From: Rs1 sp038900335
Lineage (GTDB): Bacteria > Pseudomonadota > Gammaproteobacteria > Pseudomonadales > Balneatricaceae
DNA: 64,000 bases
Reading direction: 5' to 3'
NCBI GenBank assembly: GCA_038900335.1
Contig: JBBMRB010000006.1
Coordinates: 62,001-126,000 of the forward strand
Of this stretch, positions 55,412 through 64,000 are shown one piece after another (positions within the stretch are counted from its first letter, which is position 1; the number at the start of each line of letters is the position of its first letter). The notes under the pieces are model-generated. The model had not been told where the DNA came from. It was given only the letters and a program-made list of their open reading frames with translations, and did not search any database. The position numbers were made by a program, and so were the translations under genes.

Positions 55412-55987
55412 TTAGTTAGTGCTTTGTACACTGTCTCTTACTGACCGCCAGCCTATATAAGAGAGGACAATAAAAACTAGCAACAACAAAACACTCACTA
55501 TACGCCACTGCTCGCCTATAATATCTTGTAACATACGGCCAAAAAGGTAACCAACACCAACTAAAACAGCACTCCATAATAATGCAGACGCCCCGTTGAG
55601 CAGGGTGAATTTACGCCACTTTATATCTGTTAGAGCAACAGGTAACGCACCGATAGTTCGCATGCCTTTAGGATAACGATAAATAAACAGATAAATTAAT
55701 CCATAGCGAGCCAATAATAATTTTGCACCATCAGCAAGTTTGGCTAATTTAGGCCGCGATGCTACGAAATTATCGCCGTATCTACGCACTAGCCAAAAGC
55801 GAAGCTCATCGCCTAAGTAGCCACCTAAAAACACAGATATGATGACCCATGATAAATCGAGATAACCGTACTGAGCAGCTACTCCTGCAAATAGCGGAAG
55901 CACTCCACTTTTCATTGCACAGTACATAAATAATAATAAGTAAGAAAGCGAGCCGTACTCACTAATTAAGTTTAATAATATATCCAC
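55412..55987 (-). CDS. DedA/SNARE-associated (VTT-domain) family membrane protein
   Basis: A 191-residue inner-membrane protein. Key DedA phrases are SVFLGGYLGDELRFWLVRRYG, the basic RYPKGMRTIGALPVAL motif, and the following helices. Members are undecaprenyl phosphate or lipid flippases/transporters in several bacteria. Shorter than YqjA (about 220). First of a two-gene set with the small membrane protein at 55110. Confidence 0.85.
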   Translation of the reverse strand: MDILLNLISEYGSLSYLLLFMYCAMKSGVLPLFAGVAAQYGYLDLSWVIISVFLGGYLGDELRFWLVRRYGDNFVASRPKLAKLADGAKLLLARYGLIYLFIYRYPKGMRTIGALPVALTDIKWRKFTLLNGASALLWSAVLVGVGYLFGRMLQDIIGEQWRIVSVLLLLVFIVLSYIGWRSVRDSVQSTN

Positions 55988-56334
55988 TAATAGCTCTTTA
56001 CTGTTATGAAAGTTTACGCACTATATTAACAAAGAACGATAAATAAGTGTGATACTACAATGTACAATTTGTTGTTAACACCATGCATAGTTTTATTATC
56101 TGGATAGCAGCTAAACAACAACAAATGTCTTCATAAAGAGACAATAAATTCACTTTACTCATTTTGATGATTGTTTTTGTTTATCCTTGTTGAATTTAGC
56201 TGCCAATAGTGTTCTAGTCTCATTTAATGTGGCTTTTTACTCTTGATATCAGCATGATTTTCTTCATTTAAGTTGCTTATACCTGCATTTAGTAATTAAC
56301 AGCGATTTCGCATAATTAAGACGTAGACTACTTT
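55988..56334. other. Divergent intergenic region
   Basis: About 350 AT-rich bases between the DedA gene and the diguanylate cyclase gene, holding no gene that I can see. It contains promoters for both but no clear boxes. Confidence 0.45.
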
Positions 56335-57624
56335 ATGGCTAATGCTCCGTCCTCATTTTTTCATCCTAATCGTATTTCACGAAAACTATTACGTGTTGTT
56401 TTTGTATTGTATTTAGCGTTGACCATTGCGATGACCATTTTCCAGTTTTCTGCTGAATACGTACGCATCAAAAAGTCATTAATAGATGAGTTGTATCTAC
56501 TGTGTGAGAATATAGCAAAGCCCATAACGGCGAACTTATGGCAACTCAACAGCCAACAATTAGCAACCTTGGCAAATGGCTTAGTGCGAATGTCTATTGT
56601 GCAAGGTGTCGATATTGTTGATGTACACGAGCAATCCATTATCAAACTGCGGACATACCCTGAAACCTCTGTGCCTTTATCATTATTTTCTGTTGATCAA
56701 AACTTAACTTGGACAGTGAACAATCAAGAGGTGGCACTTGGAAATTTACGCCTTTACTCTTCCTCCAATGTCATCTTTGATCGACTAGCTTTTAGTTTTA
56801 CCTTGATTTTGATTAATGCTGTCATTAAAACGATCGTATTGTGGTACCTATTTTTGTGGGCCTTCAAGCGTTTTTTAGGAACTCCTTTACAGCGCCTAAC
56901 AGGCCAAGTCGATAACATTAATTTAGAAAACATTAGTCAGCAGAGAGTTGATTTAGAAATAACTGATCACAACGAACTGCGTGTGTTGCAACAAAAAATT
57001 AATACTATGCTATCAACCATTGAAAACGATCGTCAGTTAATGCTGATTAATGAAGAGCAGAGGCTCGCTTTACTTGAAGCTGAAGTCGCCTCGCGTACTA
57101 AACAATTAGTGAGTTTAAATATTAAGCTATCACAAATGGCTTTATCCGATGAACTCACTGGTATACACAACAGACGAAGTTTTTTTGAAAAGGCGCAAAG
57201 CTTAACTGATTTAGCCATACGCCAGGGCACAGCGCTTTGCCTCTTAACACTGGATATTGATTTCTTTAAAAAAATAAATGATCATTTTGGCCACGCTGTC
57301 GGTGACCAAGCCCTTTGCCATTTCAGCCAGTTGATTAGTTCTAACTTGCGCAAAGTTGATCTGTTTGCGCGAGTCGGCGGCGAGGAATTTGCGGTGTTAT
57401 TGATGGACACTGATAAACAAGGCGCAGTATTGCTCGCCGACAAATTATGCAAAATAATTAAAGAGACACCATTACAAGTTGAGCAGCATTCTTTGAATAT
57501 GAGTGTCAGTATTGGTGTGATTGAGCGCCGGCAAGATGAAACGCAAGTGACGCAATTTTTTAAACGCGCTGATGACATACTTTATCAAGCAAAACACAAC
57601 GGGAGAAACCGTGTTGAAAGCTAA
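56335..57624 (+). CDS. Membrane diguanylate cyclase with periplasmic sensor
   Basis: A 429-residue GGDEF protein. A first helix (about residues 20-40) precedes about 110 periplasmic residues, then a second helix (about 152-178), a HAMP-like stretch (LGTPLQRLTGQVDNINLENI), a coiled coil, and the GGDEF domain from about 265. The active site is RVGGEEF near residue 347 with a product-inhibition I-site RKVD five residues before. Its 3' end overlaps the start of the binding-protein gene by 14 bases, so the two are translationally coupled. The periplasmic part may sense the same ligand, or the ligand-bound binding protein. Confidence 0.93.
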   Translation: MANAPSSFFHPNRISRKLLRVVFVLYLALTIAMTIFQFSAEYVRIKKSLIDELYLLCENIAKPITANLWQLNSQQLATLANGLVRMSIVQGVDIVDVHEQSIIKLRTYPETSVPLSLFSVDQNLTWTVNNQEVALGNLRLYSSSNVIFDRLAFSFTLILINAVIKTIVLWYLFLWAFKRFLGTPLQRLTGQVDNINLENISQQRVDLEITDHNELRVLQQKINTMLSTIENDRQLMLINEEQRLALLEAEVASRTKQLVSLNIKLSQMALSDELTGIHNRRSFFEKAQSLTDLAIRQGTALCLLTLDIDFFKKINDHFGHAVGDQALCHFSQLISSNLRKVDLFARVGGEEFAVLLMDTDKQGAVLLADKLCKIIKETPLQVEQHSLNMSVSIGVIERRQDETQVTQFFKRADDILYQAKHNGRNRVES

Positions 57625-58438
57625 CATTGCTTATATTAAAACGGCATTTTTATGCTGCGTAACTCTCTCTTTATACGCACTACCTGCAAACGCTCAAAGC
57701 ATGGTTTTAAAAGTTTGCTATGATCAGTGGCCACCAATGACTATCTTCCCGACTCAAGATGAGCCTAGACGTGGTGTCGTTATTGATATGCTCACTGATA
57801 TTTACACTAACGCTGGCTATACACTAGAGTATTTTCCCGTACCTTTAGCACGCGGTATGTCGATGATAGAAGAAGGGCTCTGCGATATTTTGCCAGAGAT
57901 TGAGTTCTCACCCAATAGTGAAAATAATTTTGTCTACGCTAAACAAGCAACATTTACCTACCCTACCGCTTTTGTTGTTAGACGCAATGATCCATGGCGC
58001 TACACTGGCATCGAGTCAGTAGCAAATAAGCGTATCGCTACCGGCCCTGGCTGGAATTACCAGTCAATGAGCAAGCCTTATCAAAACCATATTGAGAACC
58101 CTGCTAACAGCGCCAATATCGAAATAGTGGCTGGTGATGGCGATGTAGTACCTAGGATTTTCAAGATGATCGCCTCTAATCGCGTCGATATTTATGCTGA
58201 TAATGTATTTGTTCTTAAATACTTACTCAGCTCAACGGCTTTGCAGGATCAACTTGAAATTGTCTCCCCAGGCTTAGAAAATGCGTTAGTCGAGAAACCG
58301 ATATTCTCTTTGATGCTAGCTGAGAAAAAGCGCCAAAATTTAATGAATATTTGGGATCAGGGGCGAAAAACACTACACGCAGAGCAAGAGGCGAAGTATT
58401 TAGAGCGTTATGGTATTAGCGGTAAAATAAGCTATTAA
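57611..58438 (+). CDS. Periplasmic solute-binding protein (family 3-like), coupled to a diguanylate cyclase
   Basis: About 275 residues. The GTG at 57611 has GGGAG five bases upstream (57601-57605), and its frame overlaps the cyclase stop by 14 bases. A signal peptide ends ALPANAQ. The mature protein starts LKVCYDQWPPMT and shows the bilobal PBP type II layout, with GYTLEYFPVPLARGMSMIEEGLCDILPEIEFSP and SVANKRIATGPGWN. No transporter membrane component lies nearby, which favours a sensory use. A longer frame from ATG 57572 lies inside the cyclase gene and is less likely. Confidence 0.8.
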   Translation: MLKANIAYIKTAFLCCVTLSLYALPANAQSMVLKVCYDQWPPMTIFPTQDEPRRGVVIDMLTDIYTNAGYTLEYFPVPLARGMSMIEEGLCDILPEIEFSPNSENNFVYAKQATFTYPTAFVVRRNDPWRYTGIESVANKRIATGPGWNYQSMSKPYQNHIENPANSANIEIVAGDGDVVPRIFKMIASNRVDIYADNVFVLKYLLSSTALQDQLEIVSPGLENALVEKPIFSLMLAEKKRQNLMNIWDQGRKTLHAEQEAKYLERYGISGKISY

Positions 58439-58672
58439 AATAACCAGAAAATTAACACTCTAGCTCAAGCCAAAATCTGAATCAGGGCATCTATTATTAT
58501 AGATTGCCTTTATGCTCACTTGAGACAACCTTGATTGCCCTAAGACGATATTACAAACCCATAAAATTACTATTGACCGACAAAAAATTAATATAGATCA
58601 ATACTCTGTCACCTTGAATTGTATTTAATAGCCTCATTACATTTATCCACTAAATCATATGAGACTATCGCT

Positions 58673-59353
58673 GTGAACACACTAGCCAAACCTTTAGCCC
58701 TCGCTTTAACTCTGTCTTTTATCTCTATATCAGCGCCTGCAATCGCTTATCAAGCTGGCGATTTCATTGTTCGCGCAGGTGTAACTTCAATTACCCCTAA
58801 TGACAGTAGCAGCAATGTAATACTCAATCAAAGCACTGATACTGGCACTGAAACCAGCGTGGACAGCAACTCGCAATTGGGCCTAACTTTTGAGTATATG
58901 ATCACACCAACATGGGGCTTTGAGGTGCTAGCCGCATCTCCTTTTAAGCACAATATTAAAGGCCAAGGTGGCGTATTAGCGGGCGCAAATATAGGTAGCG
59001 TAAAACAGTTACCACCCACTTTAAGCATGGTATATCACATAGCTACTGAAAGTAAATTTGACCCTTATTTTGGCGTAGGCATCAACTACACAGCCTTTTT
59101 TAGTGAGCATCTAGCAGCTGATACAGTCACTGCTGTCGGTGATGGTCAACTTAAAGTAGACAACTCTTGGGGAGCCGCTTTACAAGTCGGTTTTGATTAT
59201 CAGCTCAATGATAATTGGTTGCTAAACAGTTCAGTGCGCTACATTGATATTGATACCAAAGCGGCCATCAATTTTGACTCTGCTAGCACGGCAGTTGTTG
59301 ATGTCGATATCGACCCATGGGTTTATAGCATCATGCTTGGCTATAAATTTTAA
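58673..59353 (+). CDS. OmpW-family outer membrane protein
   Basis: A 226-residue eight-stranded barrel of the OmpW family. The signal peptide ends SAPAIA, and the mature start AYQAGDFIVRAGVTSITPND is a family hallmark; the C-terminus is Phe (MLGYKF), as in barrel proteins. I chose the GTG at 58673, since the ATG at 58619 would place 18 residues before the signal segment. OmpW is a narrow hydrophobic channel. Monocistronic and convergent with the ROK gene. Confidence 0.9.
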   Translation: MNTLAKPLALALTLSFISISAPAIAYQAGDFIVRAGVTSITPNDSSSNVILNQSTDTGTETSVDSNSQLGLTFEYMITPTWGFEVLAASPFKHNIKGQGGVLAGANIGSVKQLPPTLSMVYHIATESKFDPYFGVGINYTAFFSEHLAADTVTAVGDGQLKVDNSWGAALQVGFDYQLNDNWLLNSSVRYIDIDTKAAINFDSASTAVVDVDIDPWVYSIMLGYKF

Positions 59354-59388
59354 CGCCTGATAAGCTAATTTAAAACCAGCAACCAAGC

Positions 59389-60702
59389 TTAAGCCTTTGC
59401 AGCCTTTTGCTCTTCAATGCGCTGCTTGATGCTGTCAAAGGCATAATATTTATCTTGTGCTAGCCGACAAGCTCCAATTAGCCCCTGCATATCTGCAAGC
59501 TCAGAGACTTTTATTGCTAGATCAGATGTTGCTAGGGGCATAGCCTTGGCGAAAATAACTTGGCGAATTGTCGATAAGTAGCTATCGCCTAGCTCAGTTA
59601 GCTCTCCGGCTAGAACCAGTAGTGAAGGGTTATTAAAATTAACTTGCTGAGCCATGATAGCACCCACTGCCTGAGCACTGCGCTGTAGTATATCAAAACT
59701 CACGCTATCACCCATATCAGCGGCGATAGCAATATCAGCGGCGGTTAAACGCCCTATATTGCGCGATAGTAATTCAGGTAGTTTTTCAGCTATTTGCGGA
59801 GGCCTCTCCGCTTCGTCCAGCTCAGGTTTGCCCTGCAACAATTGCACTAAAATACTACTTTTACCCTCAAATATCGCCTCCATCCCCTGCTTGGCCATTG
59901 CAGCACCACCAGCAACGACTTCAAGACAGCCCAATTTTCCGCAGATGCAAGGGGTAGTATCACCCTCAACTTGGTTATGTGAAATAAAGCCAGCAACGCC
60001 TTTAGCGCCTCTGTACAACTTGCCATCGGCGACAATACTCGCCCCGATGCCCAGTGATAATTTGACCATAATAAAGTCATCACAACCACCAGCCAAACCG
60101 CGTTGTTGCTCACCTAAGGCCATGGCATGGACATCATTATCCACAACTACTGGACATTGATATTTTATTTCCAACTCTGCTCTAATAGGATAATTATGCC
60201 AGCTAGATACCACCCCTACAGGTGAGGAAACTATGCCTTTGCGATAATCTACCGGGCCACTGATAGCAAGGCCCAGCGAAATGATCGCCTCTTTAGCAAC
60301 ACCGGCCTCCTCTAGCAATAAAGTGATACACTGGAACACTTTGTTTAATATCTTTGCAGGGCCATCACTGATCACACTCTTTTGGCGCTGATAACTGATA
60401 ATGCGGGTATCGGTATGACAAAGCGCCACTTTAAAATGTGTTAAACCAATATAGATAGCTAGGAAAACTCCCTGCTTATCAGAAAGCTGTAGCTCCACTC
60501 TATTAGAGCTTAGCTGGCCTTGTGATTGCACGGGTACCTCTTCAATTAAATCTAATTGCAGTAACTGCTCTACCTGTAACGACATAGTCGAGCGCGCCTG
60601 CTGAGTTATTCGACACAGTGCAGCTCGCGAGATAGGGCCTTGATCGCGAATGATATCGAGTATTTTTGCCCCTGCTGCTGCACCGGTCCAATAAAAATCC
60701 AT
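59389..60702 (-). CDS. ROK-family transcriptional regulator
   Basis: A 437-residue protein with an N-terminal winged helix (residues about 10-65, QGPISRAALCRITQQARSTMS) and a ROK domain with the zinc motif CICGKLGCLE (His and Cys residues) and LGIGASIVADGKLYRG. It resembles NagC/Mlc/XylR type repressors that respond to sugar or sugar phosphate. It starts directly after the SMP-30 gene and so ends a leftward sugar operon, which it probably regulates. Confidence 0.88.
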   Translation of the reverse strand: MDFYWTGAAAGAKILDIIRDQGPISRAALCRITQQARSTMSLQVEQLLQLDLIEEVPVQSQGQLSSNRVELQLSDKQGVFLAIYIGLTHFKVALCHTDTRIISYQRQKSVISDGPAKILNKVFQCITLLLEEAGVAKEAIISLGLAISGPVDYRKGIVSSPVGVVSSWHNYPIRAELEIKYQCPVVVDNDVHAMALGEQQRGLAGGCDDFIMVKLSLGIGASIVADGKLYRGAKGVAGFISHNQVEGDTTPCICGKLGCLEVVAGGAAMAKQGMEAIFEGKSSILVQLLQGKPELDEAERPPQIAEKLPELLSRNIGRLTAADIAIAADMGDSVSFDILQRSAQAVGAIMAQQVNFNNPSLLVLAGELTELGDSYLSTIRQVIFAKAMPLATSDLAIKVSELADMQGLIGACRLAQDKYYAFDSIKQRIEEQKAAKA

Positions 60703-61623
60703 TTAATTATCATTACTCATTTTTTGATCATCATATTTGATAGGCATTGCGAAGGCATTGGGAGCCCTTCCACCTATTTCCGGTGTATAGCAATAAATAG
60801 CGCCTGCACCGAGTGGGCCTTTTTTGCCCTGCTCTTTATTGACCGCGGCAGTGGTGATATACAGCGTTGAAAAATCACTGCCGCCAAAGGCACAAGAAGT
60901 CACTTGAGCGACAGGCAGAGCTAAATACTGTACTTTTTGTTTGCTCTGCGGGTCTATTCTAATAAGCCCGCTACCGCCCCAAAGGGCAAGCCAGATAAAA
61001 CCAGAATTATCTAGACATAATCCATCGGGGAAAACATCGCTGTTGGTGAGCTCATATATTACTTGAGGATCACTAAGGCGACCACATGAAAAATCTATAT
61101 TGTAGCGCATTAAGCGCTGACGAGGAGAGTCGACATAATACATATACCCTCGCTCAAGATCCCAATCTAAACCATTAGAGACGATAACATCTTCCAGTAT
61201 GATACTCACCTCTAACTCTGCACTAATCCTATATAAGCAGGCGCGTGGCTGCGTCTCACTACGCTCCATTGTACCTATCCAGAGATTGCCAAAGGGGTCA
61301 ACTTTGGCATCATTAAAACGCAAATTTTGATCGTCACCAGCCACTTCTAGCAAAACAATACACTGCAAGCTTTGACGGTCAAATTGATACAGCGTACAGC
61401 CACTTGCCACCACTAAATACTGCTCACAGCAGTGCACTACGGCGCCTACTTCCTTCTCAAAATCAAAGCTGTGTTGCATTTGCCCCAAGCTATCGCAGCA
61501 CAACAACTGGCCCTGATGAATATCGACAAACAGTAATTGATTTGATTGCGCTAACCACAGGGGGCTCTCTGCTAAAGTGCAGCAGTAACTAGTTAATCGG
61601 GTAACTTCGTTTAATTGGCTCAA
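60703..61623 (-). CDS. SMP-30/gluconolactonase-family protein
   Basis: A 306-residue six-bladed propeller lactonase. Key residues: Glu in CTLAESPLWL (metal ligand), the LRFNDAKVDPFGNLWIGTM strand, NGLDWDLERGYMYYVDS and FPDGLCLDNSGFIWLALWGGSG with the other metal ligands. It opens sugar lactones, probably from oxidation of the sugar imported by the ABC system upstream. Fits sugar-oxidising pathways. Confidence 0.88.
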   Translation of the reverse strand: MSQLNEVTRLTSYCCTLAESPLWLAQSNQLLFVDIHQGQLLCCDSLGQMQHSFDFEKEVGAVVHCCEQYLVVASGCTLYQFDRQSLQCIVLLEVAGDDQNLRFNDAKVDPFGNLWIGTMERSETQPRACLYRISAELEVSIILEDVIVSNGLDWDLERGYMYYVDSPRQRLMRYNIDFSCGRLSDPQVIYELTNSDVFPDGLCLDNSGFIWLALWGGSGLIRIDPQSKQKVQYLALPVAQVTSCAFGGSDFSTLYITTAAVNKEQGKKGPLGAGAIYCYTPEIGGRAPNAFAMPIKYDDQKMSNDN

Positions 61624-61673
61624 TGTATTGCCCTATGTTGATGCTGCTTTTTGGTAATTGCTACGGTGGCTAT

Positions 61674-62651
61674 TTATAAAGTGCGATGCCTTTGCATTTG
61701 GGAGACGAGTAGCGCACAAATAATAATGCAACCCTTGGCTATCAGTTGCATTTCGACAGGTACATTAAGGATTCCTAAACCGTTGTTGATAATACCGATC
61801 ATCAACACCCCCATCACTGTGCGCACCATGGTGCCATTGCCACCCATTAAACTGGTACCGCCAAGTACTACCGCTGCGATAACATCCAACTCAATACCAG
61901 CACCATATGTCGCAGCTGCGGTATGCACTTGTGAGGCCTGGATAATACCGGCAATGGCGGCGCCTAACGCACATAGCGCATAACAGATAATTTTTATTTT
62001 ATTACTATTGTGACCACTGAGAAACGCAGCGCGCTGATTATCACCAGTCGCCAAAACCAAGATACCAAAGGTCGTCTTTTTCTGTACAAAAATGGCGATA
62101 GCAGCCAGCAAAACGAAGATATAAACAGGTACTGGTACATTAGCAATCAGCCCTGAGCCAATAAATAAGAAACTTTCTGGCTCACGAATTAACAGTAAGC
62201 TTGGCCCGGCTACTAACAAGCCAGCGCCACGTACAATACTCATCACTGCGAGTGTGACGACAATGGCTGGCAGGCCAATAATGGCGACTAAAGTGCCACT
62301 AAGTGCGCCAATTAAAGAGCAAATGAGTAAGGTAGCTGCGATAGCAAACACTACCGAGCCATCAGTCAGTTGCAGTAACCAAGCACAAATCACCCCAGAA
62401 ATCGCCAATACCGGTCCGACAGAGAGGTCAATACCACCCGTCATAATCACGAAAGTCATAGCCAGAGCCATGATGCCGACAATCGAGCTTTGGTGTAGAA
62501 TCGCCACGATATTTGCGCCGCTAAAGAACACGGGGTTTAACCAGCTAAAGACCAACGACATGATAATAAGCGCTGCGGGCAGAGCCATCGTAGTCAAATC
62601 AAATTTACTCAACAGCACAGCAGCTGAGTTATTGCCAGAAATACTACTCAT
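61674..62651 (-). CDS. Sugar ABC transporter permease, RbsC-like
   Basis: A 325-residue permease of the RbsC/XylH/AraH family with about eight to ten helices. Landmarks are AMTFVIMTGGIDLSVGPVLA (the TGGIDLSVG signature) and the GAGIELDVIAAVVLGGTSLMGGNGT motif near the C-terminus. Its ATG overlaps the ATPase stop by four bases (ATGA), showing coupling. Second in the leftward operon. Confidence 0.93.
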   Translation of the reverse strand: MSSISGNNSAAVLLSKFDLTTMALPAALIIMSLVFSWLNPVFFSGANIVAILHQSSIVGIMALAMTFVIMTGGIDLSVGPVLAISGVICAWLLQLTDGSVVFAIAATLLICSLIGALSGTLVAIIGLPAIVVTLAVMSIVRGAGLLVAGPSLLLIREPESFLFIGSGLIANVPVPVYIFVLLAAIAIFVQKKTTFGILVLATGDNQRAAFLSGHNSNKIKIICYALCALGAAIAGIIQASQVHTAAATYGAGIELDVIAAVVLGGTSLMGGNGTMVRTVMGVLMIGIINNGLGILNVPVEMQLIAKGCIIICALLVSQMQRHRTL

Positions 62652-64000
62652 GATTGTGAGCCTCCACCGACATAGCTAATAATTTGTTGCTGATCGACAC
62701 TCGCAGCATTGTAAATCCCCTGTATCTGCCCTGTACGCATCACCATAATTCTATCGGCAATAGCCATCACCTCTTCCATGTCAGAGGAGACAACGATAAT
62801 AGCGGTCCCGGCATCGCGAAGCGTGCGGATAATACTGTAAATTTCTTCCTTGGCGCCGACATCGACACCGACAGTGGGCTCATCTAGAATTAATATCTGC
62901 GGCTGTAATTGTAACCACTTGCCGATCAATACTTTCTGCTGGTTACCACCACTGAGCTTAGCGACTACCTTTTGCGGATCCGCAGGTGTAATATTGAGCT
63001 GTTCAATTTGTTCAGCTACACGTCGTTTCACTGCTGCTGAATTAATAATGCCAAAGCGAGCAACACTCTTTAGCGTGACCATTAATAAATTATCTTGGAT
63101 ATTCGCCTGCATCATTAAGCCATCGCGATGCCTATCCTCTGGTACAAATCCAATACGATGTTTTATCGCGTGCGCTGGTGACAAATTGGCGTATTCGCGC
63201 CCCGCCAGGGTAATTCGCCCTTGATCTAACGTGTTTGATCCAAAAATGGCGTGCATTAACTCTGTTCTTTTAGAGCCGATAAGGCCGGTGATACAAAGGA
63301 TTTCACCTTTTGCCAAATCGAAATTAATGTTACTGAACTCTCCCTTCTTCGCCAAATTTTCACAGCGAAGTATTACCTCACCTGTCTTTTTCGCCTTCTG
63401 ATCAACTTGCTTAGCACGACTCGCTGCACCGGCTAGTGTTTTACCAATGAATTTTTCTAACAGCTGTTGGCGAGTCAATGTATTGATGGCGCAATCTGCA
63501 ACCACCTGACCATCACGCATAATGGTAACACTGTCACATATAGCGTATAGCTCATCTAACATGTGCGATATATAGATGATGCCAACACCACTGGCCTGTA
63601 AATTGCGAATAGTGGTGAATAAATTTTTGACTTCAGTGTGGGATAACCACGCAGAGGGCTCATCCATTAATAACACCTTAGCATTAAGTGCCAGCGCTTT
63701 GGCTATCTCGACTTCTTTTTGCTTAACGGTCGGCAAAGAGCCAACAAGTGCATCTAGATCTAAATCAAAGGCATGTTGCTCTAGTAATTTTTCCGCATTT
63801 TCTCGCTGTGTTTTGCGATCCAAACGAGAAAAGCCGCGCACGGGCTGGCGCCCTAAATAGATATTATCCAATACACTCAACTGGGGGACTAAGTTTGAAT
63901 GCTGATAGATACAGGCTATACCCGCTTCTATCATAGTAGTTGGGTCTCCTAGTTTTAGTGGTTTTCCATCTAATAAAACGCAGCCGTCATTGGCTTGAAT
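62648..64000 (-). CDS. Sugar ABC transporter ATP-binding protein, RbsA-like, cut by window end
   Basis: At least 450 residues; the N-terminal part lies beyond the window. The frame stays open to base 64000 and the in-window sequence begins IQANDGCVLLDGKPLKLGDP, so the Met at 63934 is internal. Two ABC halves are typical. The first has the Q-loop CIYQHSNLVPQLSVLDNI, Walker B VLLMDEPSAWL and switch ISHM; its Walker A is outside. The second has Walker-A-like GLIGSKRTELMHAIFG (degenerate, as in RbsA), signature LSGGNQQK, and Walker B ILILDEPTVGVDVGAK. It drives sugar uptake with the RbsC-like permease; a binding-protein gene may lie beyond the window. Confidence 0.92.
   Translation of the reverse strand: MQANDGCVLLDGKPLKLGDPTTMIEAGIACIYQHSNLVPQLSVLDNIYLGRQPVRGFSRLDRKTQRENAEKLLEQHAFDLDLDALVGSLPTVKQKEVEIAKALALNAKVLLMDEPSAWLSHTEVKNLFTTIRNLQASGVGIIYISHMLDELYAICDSVTIMRDGQVVADCAINTLTRQQLLEKFIGKTLAGAASRAKQVDQKAKKTGEVILRCENLAKKGEFSNINFDLAKGEILCITGLIGSKRTELMHAIFGSNTLDQGRITLAGREYANLSPAHAIKHRIGFVPEDRHRDGLMMQANIQDNLLMVTLKSVARFGIINSAAVKRRVAEQIEQLNITPADPQKVVAKLSGGNQQKVLIGKWLQLQPQILILDEPTVGVDVGAKEEIYSIIRTLRDAGTAIIVVSSDMEEVMAIADRIMVMRTGQIQGIYNAASVDQQQIISYVGGGSQS

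Noticed and set aside
1..64000. CRISPR arrays, prophage, transposases or tRNA genes
   Set aside because: Nothing beyond the tmRNA and short tandem arrays was found; the tandem arrays have no spacer structure.

Overview
The window looks like chromosomal DNA from a moderately AT-rich, probably marine gammaproteobacterium. Evidence: the miaB-ybeZ-ybeY-ybeX-lnt cluster, the recN/fur/bamE/ratAB/smpB neighbourhood, a complete EF-P beta-lysylation set (efp, epmA, epmB), pilU, and gamma-type small families (DUF1820, DUF3461). The tmRNA tag reads ANDDNYALAA, the form I recall from Pseudomonas, so a Pseudomonadales/Oceanospirillales/Cellvibrionales-like lineage is likely. Species cannot be named from sequence alone. 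No phage, plasmid, transposase or CRISPR array is visible.

Layout. 0.3-7.7 kb: an EEP-family phosphohydrolase, a formylglycine-type sulfatase/phosphonate-ester hydrolase, and a YnjBCD-type ABC importer whose ATPase gene is separated from, and convergent with, its permease and binding-protein genes. 8.2-12.3 kb: a NasT-like ANTAR regulator whose receiver lacks the acceptor Asp, then a nitrate-type ABC importer (binding protein, permease, ATPase) with a strong leader hairpin. 12.6-14.8 kb: a MarR regulator divergent from an EamA exporter and an NAD(P)-binding oxidoreductase, with three operator-like palindromes between them. 14.9-17.9 kb: epmA, efp and epmB. 18.1-24.5 kb: a lipoprotein, DUF1820, then miaB-phoH(ybeZ)-ybeY-corC-lnt. 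24.6-29.4 kb: a SUKH-like protein, pilU, a Nudix CoA pyrophosphatase, DUF3461, dapB and cysE. 29.5-41.7 kb: protein quality control and envelope genes: dnaJ, dnaK and grpE with heat-shock-type promoters, recN, fur, bamE, ratB, ratA, a neurotransmitter-type sodium symporter, smpB, a DegQ-like protease and the tmRNA gene.

41.8-58.7 kb is the more accessory half: secreted proteins of unknown function, a GAF-GGDEF-EAL protein, rnk, dadA, an orphan HemD-like gene, a DUF547 protein, a siderophore-interacting protein with a distant Fur box, a two-copy repeat secreted protein, an orphan cheW directly followed by the leftover C-terminal tail of a chemoreceptor gene, a DedA pair, and a membrane diguanylate cyclase whose stop region overlaps the start of a periplasmic solute-binding protein. 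58.7-64 kb: OmpW, then a leftward sugar operon (RbsA-like ATPase cut by the window end, RbsC-like permease, SMP-30 lactonase, ROK regulator).

Most genes are standard housekeeping families. The points I find most worth following are the diguanylate cyclase/binding-protein overlapping pair, the phosphorylation-dead NasT-like regulator with its leader hairpin, the chemoreceptor remnant after cheW, the duplicated-domain secreted protein, the three hairpins between dnaK and dnaJ, and several short tandem repeats, one of which runs through a stop codon. I did not find clear evidence for a wholly new system.
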